Below, in pieces: positions 8,170 through 15,330 of a stretch of DNA of 64,000 nucleotides. The notes below the pieces were generated by a model. The model was not told the DNA's origin. It did no database searches and was given only the letters and a program-made list of their open reading frames with translations. Within the stretch, counting starts at the first letter, position 1. The number at the start of each line of letters is the position of its first letter. Made by a program: the position numbers and the translations under genes. The stretch comes from Butyrivibrio sp. XPD2006 (GTDB lineage: Bacteria; Bacillota; Clostridia; Lachnospirales; Lachnospiraceae), in NCBI RefSeq assembly GCF_000420865.1, contig NZ_ATVT01000006.1:62001-126000 (forward strand), given 5' to 3'.

Positions 8170-8245
8170 AGGCAACCTCCCGGCAGGATCTGCTTACAAG
8201 TTAATGTTGTAATTATCATATATTCTTTCGGTCAAAATAAAAAGC

Positions 8246-8284
8246 CCCAAAATGGTCCCTGGGGACGGGGGCAAGGGGTCAAAA
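8246..8284. repeat. REP-like palindromic element, copy A
   Basis: Contains AAAATGGTCCC, then CTGGGGACGG, then AAGGGGTC followed by A-rich sequence: an imperfect palindrome closely related, in opposite orientation, to the element at 13271-13313. It supplies the stop codon of the membrane protein gene at 8279 and on the minus strand ends in CTTTTTATTTT, so it may double as a terminator. The shared layout suggests a dispersed REP-type repeat. Confidence 0.6.
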
Positions 8285-8647
8285 AATTGAGCAGATCCAT
8301 GCTGCCAAAGCGGAAGCTGCCGGGAATATCACAAAGAGCTTCAAAAGCTGGCTTTTTATGTTGTAGCCGTACTTTCTGTTCGCGTAAACGCTCTCAACCT
8401 CCGGAAAATAGAACTGAAAGAACTTATACTTCATGAGCAGGAAGTAATCAAAGCAGACCATGTCATAGATTTTGTAAACGCTAAAAATGAATACGAATCT
8501 CACGAAGAACTGCCAGAACGTAAACCCGCTGCGAAAGCCATCCCATATGGAGATGACACCAACGCCCAGGATCATCAGAAAACTGAACACCATCAGCGTC
8601 CAGCCTATGACCCTCGCCCCGTAGAACAGCTCCTTATCCCTCGGCAC
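8279..8647 (-). CDS. Small membrane protein, unknown
   Basis: A 122-residue protein with three or four hydrophobic helices (about residues 14-34, 42-60 and 100-120). The start is a GTG at 8647 with AGGAGG five bases upstream; no ATG exists in the frame before the preceding terminator. The frame is open upstream as far as the terminator and reads protein-like, so an unusual earlier start cannot be excluded. The stop codon lies inside a dispersed repeat, so the original C-terminus may have been altered by its insertion. No recognised family. Confidence 0.65.
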   Translation of the reverse strand: MPRDKELFYGARVIGWTLMVFSFLMILGVGVISIWDGFRSGFTFWQFFVRFVFIFSVYKIYDMVCFDYFLLMKYKFFQFYFPEVESVYANRKYGYNIKSQLLKLFVIFPAASALAAWICSIF

Positions 8648-8701
8648 AATGGCCTCCTGAGCCTCTTTCGGCGCCGAGGAAAAGAACTTTTTGTCCTGAA
8701 T

Positions 8702-8724
8702 AAAAAAGAGGGCCTCAGCCCTCT
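8702..8724 (-). terminator. Rho-independent terminator
   Basis: On the minus strand AGAGGGC-TGAG-GCCCTCT followed by TTTTTA; a perfect 7-bp stem with a 4-base loop. It overlaps the stop codon of the gene at 8715-9050. Confidence 0.9.
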
Positions 8725-9050
8725 TCCAGATACCTTACCTCTTTCCCGTGCGCGATCGCATACTCAATCTCGCTCCTGGTGCTTGATCCAATGTAGCCAC
8801 CGACATTTATGACAAATATTGAATCTGCCATATCGATCTTGGCCTTGTGCATTTCATCAAGCATCTCTTTTGTCCGGGTCAGTGTGCCCTCGTCCATATT
8901 CTCCCAGACTTCGCTGTCGCCGGAATGCCCGAACAAACCTACGCTTATGACAATGTTCCCCTCAAGGGTAAGTCTCTTTTGCGCCTCCATGAACTGGTCC
9001 TTGAATCTTGTACTACCGCAAAGTGTTACTACCGGATATTTCCCCTGCAT
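8715..9050 (-). CDS. Nucleoside 2-deoxyribosyltransferase-like protein
   Basis: A 111-residue protein with the Rossmann-like layout of the nucleoside deoxyribosyltransferase superfamily: LCGSTRFKDQF at the N-terminus, ADSIFVINVGGYIGSSTRSEIEYA near the C-terminus, where the Glu of the SEIEYA helix matches the family's active-site region. Members cleave or transfer N-glycosidic bonds, or sense nucleotides. It is probably cytoplasmic. Exact reaction unknown. Its stop is buried in its own terminator. Confidence 0.75.
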   Translation of the reverse strand: MQGKYPVVTLCGSTRFKDQFMEAQKRLTLEGNIVISVGLFGHSGDSEVWENMDEGTLTRTKEMLDEMHKAKIDMADSIFVINVGGYIGSSTRSEIEYAIAHGKEVRYLEEG

Positions 9051-9083
9051 TGCAAAACTTCTCCTCTCATTTACATGATATAC

Positions 9084-9560
9084 TCAAAACCCTTTTCTCT
9101 CTCTGGCCCTTTGGATAAGCTCTTCGGCCTCCCTTAAAGCTCCCGGAAGATAGTCCGCCTGCCATTCCTTGCCCTCTTTTTCCTTGCGCTTGATCTCGGC
9201 CCAGGCAGCGTGAAGTTCCTCATCTGTCGCAAACTTCATGTCACCGAAAACGTGCGGGTGCCTCCTGACCATCTTGTCTGAGACAGTCTTCGCAACATCT
9301 TCAAATGTGAAAAGACCTTCTTCCTCAGCCATCACTGCATGGAACATGATCTGCAGTAAAAGATCTCCCAGCTCCTCTTTCAGGTTGTCCGCATCTCCGG
9401 TCTCTTTAAGTATGTTGATCCCGCCTAGCACCTCTGCTGCTTCCTCAATGCATCCGGGCTTTAAACTCTCATGAGTCTGCGCCTTGTCCCAGGGACAGCC
9501 GTCCTCACTTCTGAGCTTCTCCACAATAGTCTTTAATCTTTCAATCTCACTCATACTCAT
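9084..9560 (-). CDS. mazG: MazG-family nucleotide pyrophosphohydrolase
   Basis: All-alpha NTP pyrophosphohydrolase of 158 residues, shorter than the two-domain E. coli MazG. The metal-binding pattern is visible as CIEEAAEV, then NLKEELGDLLLQIMFH, with the RRHPHVFGD element after it. It hydrolyses non-canonical or excess (d)NTPs. The ATG at 9560 overlaps the stop of the ArsC-like gene (ATGA), so translation is coupled; a second ATG two codons on is an alternative. Confidence 0.9.
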   Translation of the reverse strand: MSMSEIERLKTIVEKLRSEDGCPWDKAQTHESLKPGCIEEAAEVLGGINILKETGDADNLKEELGDLLLQIMFHAVMAEEEGLFTFEDVAKTVSDKMVRRHPHVFGDMKFATDEELHAAWAEIKRKEKEGKEWQADYLPGALREAEELIQRARERKGF

Positions 9561-9898
9561 TCCCACTTCTTCCACACATCAGGCTGATAGCCGAGCGTAG
9601 ATAACTTCCCGTTTCTTACAACCGGAGTCTTTATTATCTGCTGAGTCTCCAGGAGCTTCTCCAGCTTATCCTCATCAGCGATGTACTGAATCAGCGCCAC
9701 TGCGTCTTTATCCTTGGCATCCGGATTGACCATTGCCATGATCCCGCCGTTGGCGTTTGCTACAGAAGTAAGCTCTCCTTTGCTCATGCCCTTTTCCTTC
9801 ATGTCTATAAACTGATATTTTATTCCGCGCTCCTTAAAGAAACGCTCAGCCTTCTTGGTGTCGTTGCACTTTTTGGTTCCAAAAATCTGTATGTTCAT
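9557..9898 (-). CDS. ArsC/Spx-family thioredoxin-fold protein
   Basis: A 113-residue thioredoxin-fold protein of the ArsC/Spx/YffB family. The N-terminal KKCNDTKKAERFF carries one redox cysteine (Cys11) without a CxxC partner; the C-terminal part has IIKTPVVRNGKLSTLGY, the family's TP-x-x-R loop. Without an adjacent arsenite pump it is more likely a reductase-like or regulatory member than an arsenate resistance gene. Start at 9898 follows GGGGAAAG. First gene of a two-gene unit with mazG. Confidence 0.8.
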   Translation of the reverse strand: MNIQIFGTKKCNDTKKAERFFKERGIKYQFIDMKEKGMSKGELTSVANANGGIMAMVNPDAKDKDAVALIQYIADEDKLEKLLETQQIIKTPVVRNGKLSTLGYQPDVWKKWE

Positions 9899-10060
9899 AT
9901 CTTTCCCCAGCCTCATCTTTCTAAAATTCATTATAAAACAGATTAGAAATATTTAATATTTATTTATGCTCATTTTAGAATATGTTGTATATAATAAAAT
10001 CAAAAGATACAAGATTTAGTGGTCGCAAAGCTCTGAACGCTTCGGGCGTTCGCGGAGGAT

Positions 10061-10249
10061 ATGCCATTGAACAACGAACAGGCAACATTAAGATGCAATG
10101 GTAAACCAATTCCCAAGACCTATGACGCCATGTACCTGCTTGGCCATTACAAAGATCCAAGAATTGTAATGAAAGGAATAACGAGTATACTGTCAGCGAC
10201 GCTGATTGCCGGAATACTGGCCCTTCAATTCCTTTATTTCTTCAACTGA
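10061..10249 (+). CDS. Small membrane protein, plus strand
   Basis: A 62-residue protein on the otherwise unused strand. GGAGG sits 2-3 bases before the ATG, a short spacing, with a GAACGC/GCGTTC hairpin directly upstream that would mask the site. The C-terminal third (GITSILSATLIAGILALQFL) is a single transmembrane helix. An AT-rich promoter-like stretch with TTGTATATAATAAAATC is 60 bases upstream. No family recognised; the hairpin could indicate translational control. Confidence 0.5.
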   Translation: MPLNNEQATLRCNGKPIPKTYDAMYLLGHYKDPRIVMKGITSILSATLIAGILALQFLYFFN

Positions 10250-10290
10250 ATTCGAATGTTTCAGGACCATGTCTCCTGATTAGCCATTTT

Positions 10291-10335
10291 AAAAAGCCCT
10301 GTGTACGTATATCATACAATATACCTACACAGGGC
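10291..10335 (-). terminator. Strong terminator, probably bidirectional
   Basis: Ten-bp perfect stem GCCCTGTGTA/TACACAGGGC with a 20-base loop, followed on the minus strand by TTTTTAAAA and on the plus strand by GCGCCTCCATTTTT. It ends the acylphosphatase transcript and probably also the convergent small gene at 10061. Confidence 0.85.
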
Positions 10336-10345
10336 GCCTCCATTT

Positions 10346-10618
10346 TTAGAATCTTACTTCAAAAGACCTCTCGTCCGGAATCACATCCAGTTGCTTTTTA
10401 TCTATGTCTGATATGTCGATAAATCTGCCGCTTCTGATGATAGCCACAAACCTGTCTATCGACTCATCATCTCCCTGAACTTCACAGGTCACAGAACCAT
10501 CGTACTCGTTTCTGACATATCCCGTAAGCCGGCACATATTCGCAGCATGTCTGGCAGTGAATCTAAAACCGACTCCCTGCACCATTCCGTAAAAACAAAG
10601 CCTGTATCGCTTTACCAA
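10346..10618 (-). CDS. acyP: Acylphosphatase
   Basis: A 90-residue acylphosphatase hydrolysing acyl-phosphates such as acetyl- or carbamoyl-phosphate. The signature YGMVQGVGFRFTARHAA supplies catalytic Arg19, and GYVRNEYDGSV supplies the conserved Asn37; EVQGDDESIDRF follows as usual. Length matches the family. It is followed by a strong terminator and preceded 23 bases upstream by a Nif11-like gene. Confidence 0.93.
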   Translation of the reverse strand: MVKRYRLCFYGMVQGVGFRFTARHAANMCRLTGYVRNEYDGSVTCEVQGDDESIDRFVAIIRSGRFIDISDIDKKQLDVIPDERSFEVRF

Positions 10619-10641
10619 TGCTTAAATACTCCTGATTTCTC

Positions 10642-10869
10642 TTATTTCTTGAACAATCCCCCTGCGAGATTCTTGAGGTCTCCAAGATCAAGCTTGCCGT
10701 CTGCTACTGCAGCCTGAACTTTTTTGATGTCATCTTCGGATACGTCAATGTTGGCTTTCTTGAGCAGTTCTACTCCCTGCTTCGGATCAGCCTTGGCAAT
10801 CTGTGCCATCAGCTCTTTGTTCCCATTGATCTGCTTGATGATTTCAGCAACGTCTAATACACTTCCCAT
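10642..10869 (-). CDS. Nif11-like mini-protein ending in a Gly-Gly motif
   Basis: A 75-residue protein. The central part (ELMAQIAKADPKQGVELLKKANIDVSEDDI) matches the helical Nif11 pattern used as leader in several peptide natural products, and the end (LGDLKNLAGG then LFKK) resembles a double-glycine cleavage site, but only four residues follow. GGAGGAG lies upstream of the ATG at 10869. No modification enzyme or peptidase-transporter is nearby, so it may be a free-standing Nif11 protein of other function. The resemblance is from motif reading only. Confidence 0.6.
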   Translation of the reverse strand: MGSVLDVAEIIKQINGNKELMAQIAKADPKQGVELLKKANIDVSEDDIKKVQAAVADGKLDLGDLKNLAGGLFKK

Positions 10870-10969
10870 ACTTTCTGTCTCCTCCAATCTCTAAATGTTG
10901 TCTGTGGCTGTTAAACAACCTGTTACTCCAATTATACTCAATGAAACGCAAACGCAAAACAGTTAATAT

Positions 10970-11257
10970 CTATCTTTTTCCGCCCAATGCCTTAAGCATT
11001 TCCATTGCCTTCTCATAGGACTCTCTCATCTTAATGGGGCTGTTGACAGAAATCCCCCTGTCCTGCGCTTTAGACAGCAGCGCCTTATCATCACTTATGA
11101 AAAAGACATCCTGACCACCCTCTTCAATGCAGCTTTCTGCCTCGGCAAAAGAGATTCTCTTCACCTTTGCATGATGTCTTTCACTCAGCATTGAGATCTG
11201 TTTGGCAAGCACCTCATCCTCTTTTCCCTGAAGGCAAACTAATATCTCTTTTATCAC
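10970..11257 (-). CDS. Conserved small protein, Rossmann-like, unknown
   Basis: A 95-residue protein (MIKEILVCLQGKEDEVL...) with alternating beta/alpha pattern and a segment GGQDVFFISDDKALLSKA suggestive of a small Rossmann- or receiver-like fold, without recognisable catalytic residues. The start is a GTG at 11257 that overlaps the stop of the upstream gene by 4 bases (GTGA), indicating translational coupling. Function unknown. Confidence 0.65.
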   Translation of the reverse strand: MIKEILVCLQGKEDEVLAKQISMLSERHHAKVKRISFAEAESCIEEGGQDVFFISDDKALLSKAQDRGISVNSPIKMRESYEKAMEMLKALGGKR

Positions 11258-11562
11258 AGCTCATCTTCCTCCGTGCCAAGCCCGTAATACAGCATCTCGT
11301 TATATTTTGCATTGGCTTCTTCCGCGGCCTTCTTGTCTCGCCAGGCATCAATATCACTGCAGATGGCAAGCATCTCATCCACGATCAGCTCCGCCGACCT
11401 TGGTTTCACATTATATAAATAAGCCATCATGCGCTCCATTGCCTTAGGGCTTCCAAGCTGCCTTGCAATCTGTTCGCCCAGTGCTCCGGGAAATCCTAGC
11501 TGCTCTATGGCTGCAACAAGTTCGTTGCGCTTATCCGACCATTCTCTTTTATTATCAGACAT
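11254..11562 (-). CDS. Conserved helical protein, unknown
   Basis: A 102-residue, mostly helical protein beginning MSDNKREWSDKRNELVAAI with a later LYNVKPRSAELIVDEMLAICSDI. I do not recognise the family. The ATG at 11562 is used here; a GTG four codons upstream with AAGGAAA ahead of it is about equally likely. Its start region lies within 10 bases of the Pho-box-like repeats of a plus-strand RNA, so both promoters share this space. Downstream gene is translationally coupled. Confidence 0.65.
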   Translation of the reverse strand: MSDNKREWSDKRNELVAAIEQLGFPGALGEQIARQLGSPKAMERMMAYLYNVKPRSAELIVDEMLAICSDIDAWRDKKAAEEANAKYNEMLYYGLGTEEDEL

Positions 11563-11569
11563 AAGTATC

Positions 11570-11623
11570 TTCACATTTCCTTCACAAGATTTTTAGGTTC
11601 GTTTTAAGTTAGGGTTTTATTAT
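11570..11623 (+). promoter_or_regulatory. Pho-box-like promoter of RNA copy 1
   Basis: Four direct repeats at exact 11-bp spacing: TTCACA (11570), TTCACA (11581), TTTAGG (11592), TTTAAG (11603), then 9 bp, then a -10 element TATTAT (11618-11623). PhoP boxes of Firmicutes are TTAACA-like hexamers at 11-bp period replacing the -35 element, so this reads as an activator-dependent promoter firing on the plus strand. The same layout precedes both other copies. Confidence 0.6.
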
Positions 11624-11629
11624 AAGATC

Positions 11630-11786
11630 ATCAAGAAGAACAAAGCTTCTTGAACCCCCACACTTTTCATAACACTTTTCATAACACACTTTCATAACAC
11701 ACACAGCCCTTCGGGTCTATACCCGGAGGGACCTCTCTAAAGCAACGCCGCAGCATTTCAACAAAAATGCTACGGCTTTATTATAC
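11630..11786 (+). ncRNA. Structured RNA of a three-copy family, copy 1
   Basis: Predicted transcript starting 7 bases after the -10. Hairpin 1 TCAAGAAG/CTTCTTGA; then a segment with three CATAACAC repeats; hairpin 2 CCCTTCGGG/CCCGGAGGG; then a C-rich linker ACCTCTCTAAAGCAAC; hairpin 3 GCCGCAGCATTT/AAATGCTACGGC followed by TTTATTATA as terminator. Related copies are at 19981 and 36743. No conserved reading frame. It lies between two minus-strand genes and converges on the gene ending at 11830. Strand is assigned from the promoter, not from pairing alone. Confidence 0.6.
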
Positions 11787-11829
11787 CTCTTTCCTGAGCA
11801 ATCCAATTACGCTGTTTCAAGCTATTAGT

Positions 11830-12411
11830 TCATTTTTTCTTTTTCCTGAAACATTCCTGTATTTTTTCGATTTCTTTAAACTGCTTAACTTCATCTATTT
11901 GAAAGTCTTCAAACTTCTGATTCTCAAATACTTTTCCGTTTCTCCAGTATAAAGAATGATAGTCATGCGCAATCTCTATTTCATGCCTGGTCATGCTCGC
12001 ATTAGTTTCATCTGTTCCATCATATGCAAAAACAAATATCAGATCATCATATTTCTGCGCCAGGAAAGGATATAAGCACTCCTGGGTCTCTCCTGTGTTC
12101 CAGTTAAACCCACATCCCTCTCCAAATTGATTGATATACGGCAGCTCAGCCTCGTCAGGCTCTGACACATAAGTCAGACAGCTCATGTCATAGAGTATCT
12201 CACGGCCGACATCAACTGATTTCCCCACATTAAGGCATACGTAATTTTCTAACTCTTTATCTTTGCCCCAAAGAGCCCAGATGCCTTTTTGAGCAAGAAA
12301 AGACCTGTCAAAGTCATGCTCAGTATCAACTTTAAAACAAGACTTGTCCCCCTTCTGCTCTTCTTTTATGAGTCTTACTATAATATTGCCTGTTTTCGTT
12401 TGAGTCCCCAT
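11830..12411 (-). CDS. Unknown protein with GIY-YIG-like N-terminal part
   Basis: A 193-residue protein. The segment GIWALWGKD...YVCLNVGKSVDVGREI resembles the start of a GIY-YIG nuclease-like domain (GIY then Y-x-G-K-x-x-x-x-x-R), with Trp replacing the first Tyr and LNVGKS replacing YVGKS. The rest is acidic and lacks an obvious catalytic Glu I can place. GGGGAG lies 7 bases before the ATG at 12411. It ends 44 bases from the end of the convergent RNA copy 1. Family assignment is tentative. Confidence 0.6.
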   Translation of the reverse strand: MGTQTKTGNIIVRLIKEEQKGDKSCFKVDTEHDFDRSFLAQKGIWALWGKDKELENYVCLNVGKSVDVGREILYDMSCLTYVSEPDEAELPYINQFGEGCGFNWNTGETQECLYPFLAQKYDDLIFVFAYDGTDETNASMTRHEIEIAHDYHSLYWRNGKVFENQKFEDFQIDEVKQFKEIEKIQECFRKKKK

Positions 12412-12466
12412 TATCATTCTCCCCTATGGCCATTTTATACTAATTTTACACTAATTTTCCGCCACA

Positions 12467-13252
12467 TTACATCACAAGTATCTCATACAGCTCCTCAGTC
12501 AGGTACTTTTTCAAAATCCCATCCGCATCCACATCGCCGAATCCGCCATAGAACTCTTCTGCGACTCCGCCGGCGATTGCTCCGAAGGTATCAGAATCGC
12601 AATCCAGGGAAAAGACATTTCGCAAGAAGCTCTCGTAATCACTGCTCTCATAAAAGCACCTCATAGCCGCAGGTACTGAGCCCTGGCAGCTCTCGTTCCA
12701 CTCGTAGCGCGGCCTTATCTCGTCAAGGCTGTAAGCTATGCTGTACTCGTAGTCATCCTTCGGATACTGTTCAAGTACATAGTCATAGATTTCCTGCTTG
12801 CTCCTGCCATGCCTTGCCATCCAGATGCAGGTTGCTGTTACAACTGCGCCTTTGATTCCTTCAGGGTGATTGTGCGTGACTGCCGCTGTAGCTTCAGCCA
12901 TCCTTTGCATCTCATCGAAGTCGTCATAATACTCACCGACAAAAGACACTCTCATAGCCGATCCGTTGCCCCAACTGTTGTACGGTTCCTGCTTCGGACC
13001 CATGATCCATTTATAAAACCTTCCGCCATAGCCTGAATTCGGATATTTCCTGCCAATTGTCACCATAGTTTTCACAAGATCTTCTCCGGTCACCAAAGCC
13101 TTCTTGATAGCCAGCGTCATTACCGAATCATCAGTGAACCCTGCCCACTTATTCGACAAAAGCGGAACATTCTTCCAATCCAGATCTTTGGGTCTGGCAA
13201 ATTCGTACTGCGCACCAATTATATCTCCTAAAACTGCACCTTTAACTGCCAT
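12467..13252 (-). CDS. ADP-ribosylglycohydrolase (DraG family)
   Basis: Mg-dependent ADP-ribosyl hydrolase fold, 261 residues. The metal ligands are visible: TDDSVMT at residues 40-46, SWGNGSAMRV in the middle, THNHPEGIKGA, and LDCDSDTFGAIAGGVAEEFYG near the C-terminus (the D-x-D-T motif). Such enzymes remove ADP-ribose from modified protein side chains or nucleic acid. No ADP-ribosyltransferase is seen in the window, but a macro-HTH protein and a vWA protein follow upstream, suggesting an ADP-ribose-related cluster. Confidence 0.93.
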   Translation of the reverse strand: MAVKGAVLGDIIGAQYEFARPKDLDWKNVPLLSNKWAGFTDDSVMTLAIKKALVTGEDLVKTMVTIGRKYPNSGYGGRFYKWIMGPKQEPYNSWGNGSAMRVSFVGEYYDDFDEMQRMAEATAAVTHNHPEGIKGAVVTATCIWMARHGRSKQEIYDYVLEQYPKDDYEYSIAYSLDEIRPRYEWNESCQGSVPAAMRCFYESSDYESFLRNVFSLDCDSDTFGAIAGGVAEEFYGGFGDVDADGILKKYLTEELYEILVM

Positions 13253-13270
13253 ATATTCTTCATCCTCCTA

Positions 13271-13313
13271 TTCCAAAATGGTCCCTTGACTCCGTCCCCA
13301 GGGGTCATTTTCC
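13271..13313. repeat. REP-like palindromic element, copy C
   Basis: Begins CCAAAATGGTCCCTTGACTC, continues with CCGTCCCCAGGGG and ends TCATTTTCC: the outer AAAATGGTCCC and GGGGTCATTTT can pair as an imperfect stem around a GTCCCC core. It is the inverse-oriented relative of the element at 8246-8284. The stop codon of the vWA gene (13305-13307) falls inside it. Confidence 0.6.
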
Positions 13314-13970
13314 GCGTCTTTCGTAGTCTTCGTTTATTTCATCCGACCATCCTGTGGTGTTAAGATCGCAGTCAATTCCATCAGAGATTGACATGAATCC
13401 GCAGACTGCCTTTGATACACCTGCATATAACTTGGCCGTTCCGACTTCGTCGTGAACGTAATTGACTGCTCTGTCCTTCCTGACGCCAATCCTCTGAGCT
13501 TCCGCATATGCATCGATGTTAGCTCCGATGAAGATAAACTCCCAACCATGCTTACTCTGCTGCTTCTTGACCATCTTCCGTATCTTCTCGTATGTATAGT
13601 TCCTGCTTGCATTCTCCATACCATCTGTAGTTATGACAAATATTGTTTTTGCCGGTCTGTCTTCCTTGCGGGCGTATTTGTGAACATTGCTGATGTGGTG
13701 AATAGCTCCGCCCACAGCATCCAGAAGAGCTGTGCAGCCCCTTACGTAGTACTGCTCATCTGTCATCTTCCCAACTTTATCTAGCGGAACTCTGTCATGA
13801 AGCACTTCGCTCACATTATCGAAAAGAACTGTCGACACAACCGCCTCTTCACCGGTCTTTTTCTGCTTCTCCATCATCGAGTTAAAACCGCCTATTGTAT
13901 CCTCCTCAAGGCCGCCCATGGATCCTGATCTGTCGAGTATATAAACTATCTCTGTAAGATTCTTATTCAT
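13305..13970 (-). CDS. von Willebrand factor A domain protein
   Basis: A 221-residue soluble protein that is almost only a vWA domain. The metal-ion-dependent adhesion site is intact: Asp13-x-Ser15-x-Ser17 in YILDRSGSMGG, a Thr in GCTALLDAVG and FVITTDGMENAS. GGAGG precedes the ATG at 13970; the frame is open further upstream but without a site. No signal peptide, so intracellular. Its stop is provided by a dispersed repeat, so a few C-terminal residues may be non-native. Role in the ADP-ribose/stress cluster unknown. Confidence 0.85.
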   Translation of the reverse strand: MNKNLTEIVYILDRSGSMGGLEEDTIGGFNSMMEKQKKTGEEAVVSTVLFDNVSEVLHDRVPLDKVGKMTDEQYYVRGCTALLDAVGGAIHHISNVHKYARKEDRPAKTIFVITTDGMENASRNYTYEKIRKMVKKQQSKHGWEFIFIGANIDAYAEAQRIGVRKDRAVNYVHDEVGTAKLYAGVSKAVCGFMSISDGIDCDLNTTGWSDEINEDYERRGK

Positions 13971-14116
13971 TCCCTTACCTCCATCATACATCTGTAGTCC
14001 CCTGCAGTGGACTGTATCCTTTGTTCTGATGTAATAATACTTTTTTGGCAAAAGAAATAGGTCAACCCGAAGGCGACCTATATAAATCCAGTTTCTATAT
14101 GTGTTTACACTTCAAA

Positions 14117-15208
14117 TCAGCCGGAAAGCGGATCCAATCCATAATCAAACAGCACAATGTCTATCTTCATAACATTGTAATCTTCATGCCTTATGAAATA
14201 CTCGACGATCACATCCGTCTGAGACACAGGAGACAGTGCGTACCCTGCGAATCTCAGGAAATCAACAGCCTCATCCGTGTTGAGCTTAAGCCCTACTGCC
14301 AGAGCAAGAACCTTTTCTTTTGAAGGCTTGACCTGTCCTTTAATGAGTTTGGAAAAATACTGCTTGGATATGTTGGCAGCTGCATAAACCTCCGAATTCT
14401 TCAGACCTTTCTTGTTGATAAGCTGCTGCAGATGCTTTTCAAAAGAGTCTGTGTACATCTCCTTCAGTGTATCTTCCAGCGACATCGATGCATTGAGCAT
14501 CGGAGCCTCTTCACATGCTGATGTTCCGACTAATTCATCAGAAATATCATCAAAGTTCTCAGGCTTAGCAGCCTCAGGCACTGCCTTGTTCTTTCTGAAT
14601 AACCCGAAAGCTCTACGTGGCTCACTGTAGCTGCTTCCATGAAATACCTGATCTCTATATTCCTCAGCAAGCTTCTCTTCTACATACTTGTCATCAATGA
14701 AGTGCTTAACATCAAGCGCCAGTTCACCGGAAATCTGTACTGCGGAGTTCCCGAACACCACCAGTGTGATGTCCATCTCATTCTCTTTAAGGAAGTTCGT
14801 AAAAGAATCCACCGCGATCTGAATACCTAATCCCTTCGGAAAGCCATAAGTACCGGTAGCCAGAAGCGGAAATGCGACAGACACGCATCCATAATCTTTT
14901 GCCAATTCCAATGACCTGTCATAGCATTGCCTAAGAAGCTGCGCCTCACCATGTTCTCCGCCATTCCACCATGGTCCGCTGGCATGGATGATATACCTGG
15001 CATCAAGATTAAATGCAGGAGTAATCCCAACTGTTCCGGGGTCCAGCTCTCCTATCGCCCTGCGCGCTTCCAAAAGCTGCTCTTCACCTGCAGCTTCATA
15101 TATGGCAGAATCAACGCCTTCTCCGATAGCAACATCCGGATTAGCCGTATTAACTATGGCATCTGCTTTAATTTTGGTTATATCAGCTCTGACAATTTGA
15201 AATGGCAT
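14117..15208 (-). CDS. Macro domain fused to HTH domain
   Basis: A 363-residue fusion. Residues 1-150 are a macro (ADP-ribose-binding) domain: IVRADITKIKADAIVNTANPDV, then PLLATGTYGFPKGLGIQIAVDSF. The usual GGGVxxAI loop is altered to IGEGVDSAI. A charged linker follows, then at about 255-330 an XRE-like helix-turn-helix (LKNSEVYAAANISKQYFSKLIKG) and a C-terminal helical part. Such macro-HTH proteins may act as ADP-ribose- or NAD-metabolite-responsive regulators; DNA binding is inference. It is divergent from the FRG gene at 15331. Confidence 0.88.
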   Translation of the reverse strand: MPFQIVRADITKIKADAIVNTANPDVAIGEGVDSAIYEAAGEEQLLEARRAIGELDPGTVGITPAFNLDARYIIHASGPWWNGGEHGEAQLLRQCYDRSLELAKDYGCVSVAFPLLATGTYGFPKGLGIQIAVDSFTNFLKENEMDITLVVFGNSAVQISGELALDVKHFIDDKYVEEKLAEEYRDQVFHGSSYSEPRRAFGLFRKNKAVPEAAKPENFDDISDELVGTSACEEAPMLNASMSLEDTLKEMYTDSFEKHLQQLINKKGLKNSEVYAAANISKQYFSKLIKGQVKPSKEKVLALAVGLKLNTDEAVDFLRFAGYALSPVSQTDVIVEYFIRHEDYNVMKIDIVLFDYGLDPLSG

Positions 15209-15330
15209 AGTAGCTCCTCCAAAGCCTCTCCTTAAATTATAAAATCATGGAAAAATCATCGCAATAATCAAACGCCAAATTAACGATATCCAGTTTTCAT
15301 GTTATCATTAAAATATAGGAGGCAATGAGT

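Noticed and set aside
9557-9898. Arsenate reductase of an ars operon
   Set aside because: No arsR, arsB or acr3 nearby and only one cysteine; kept as ArsC/Spx-family.
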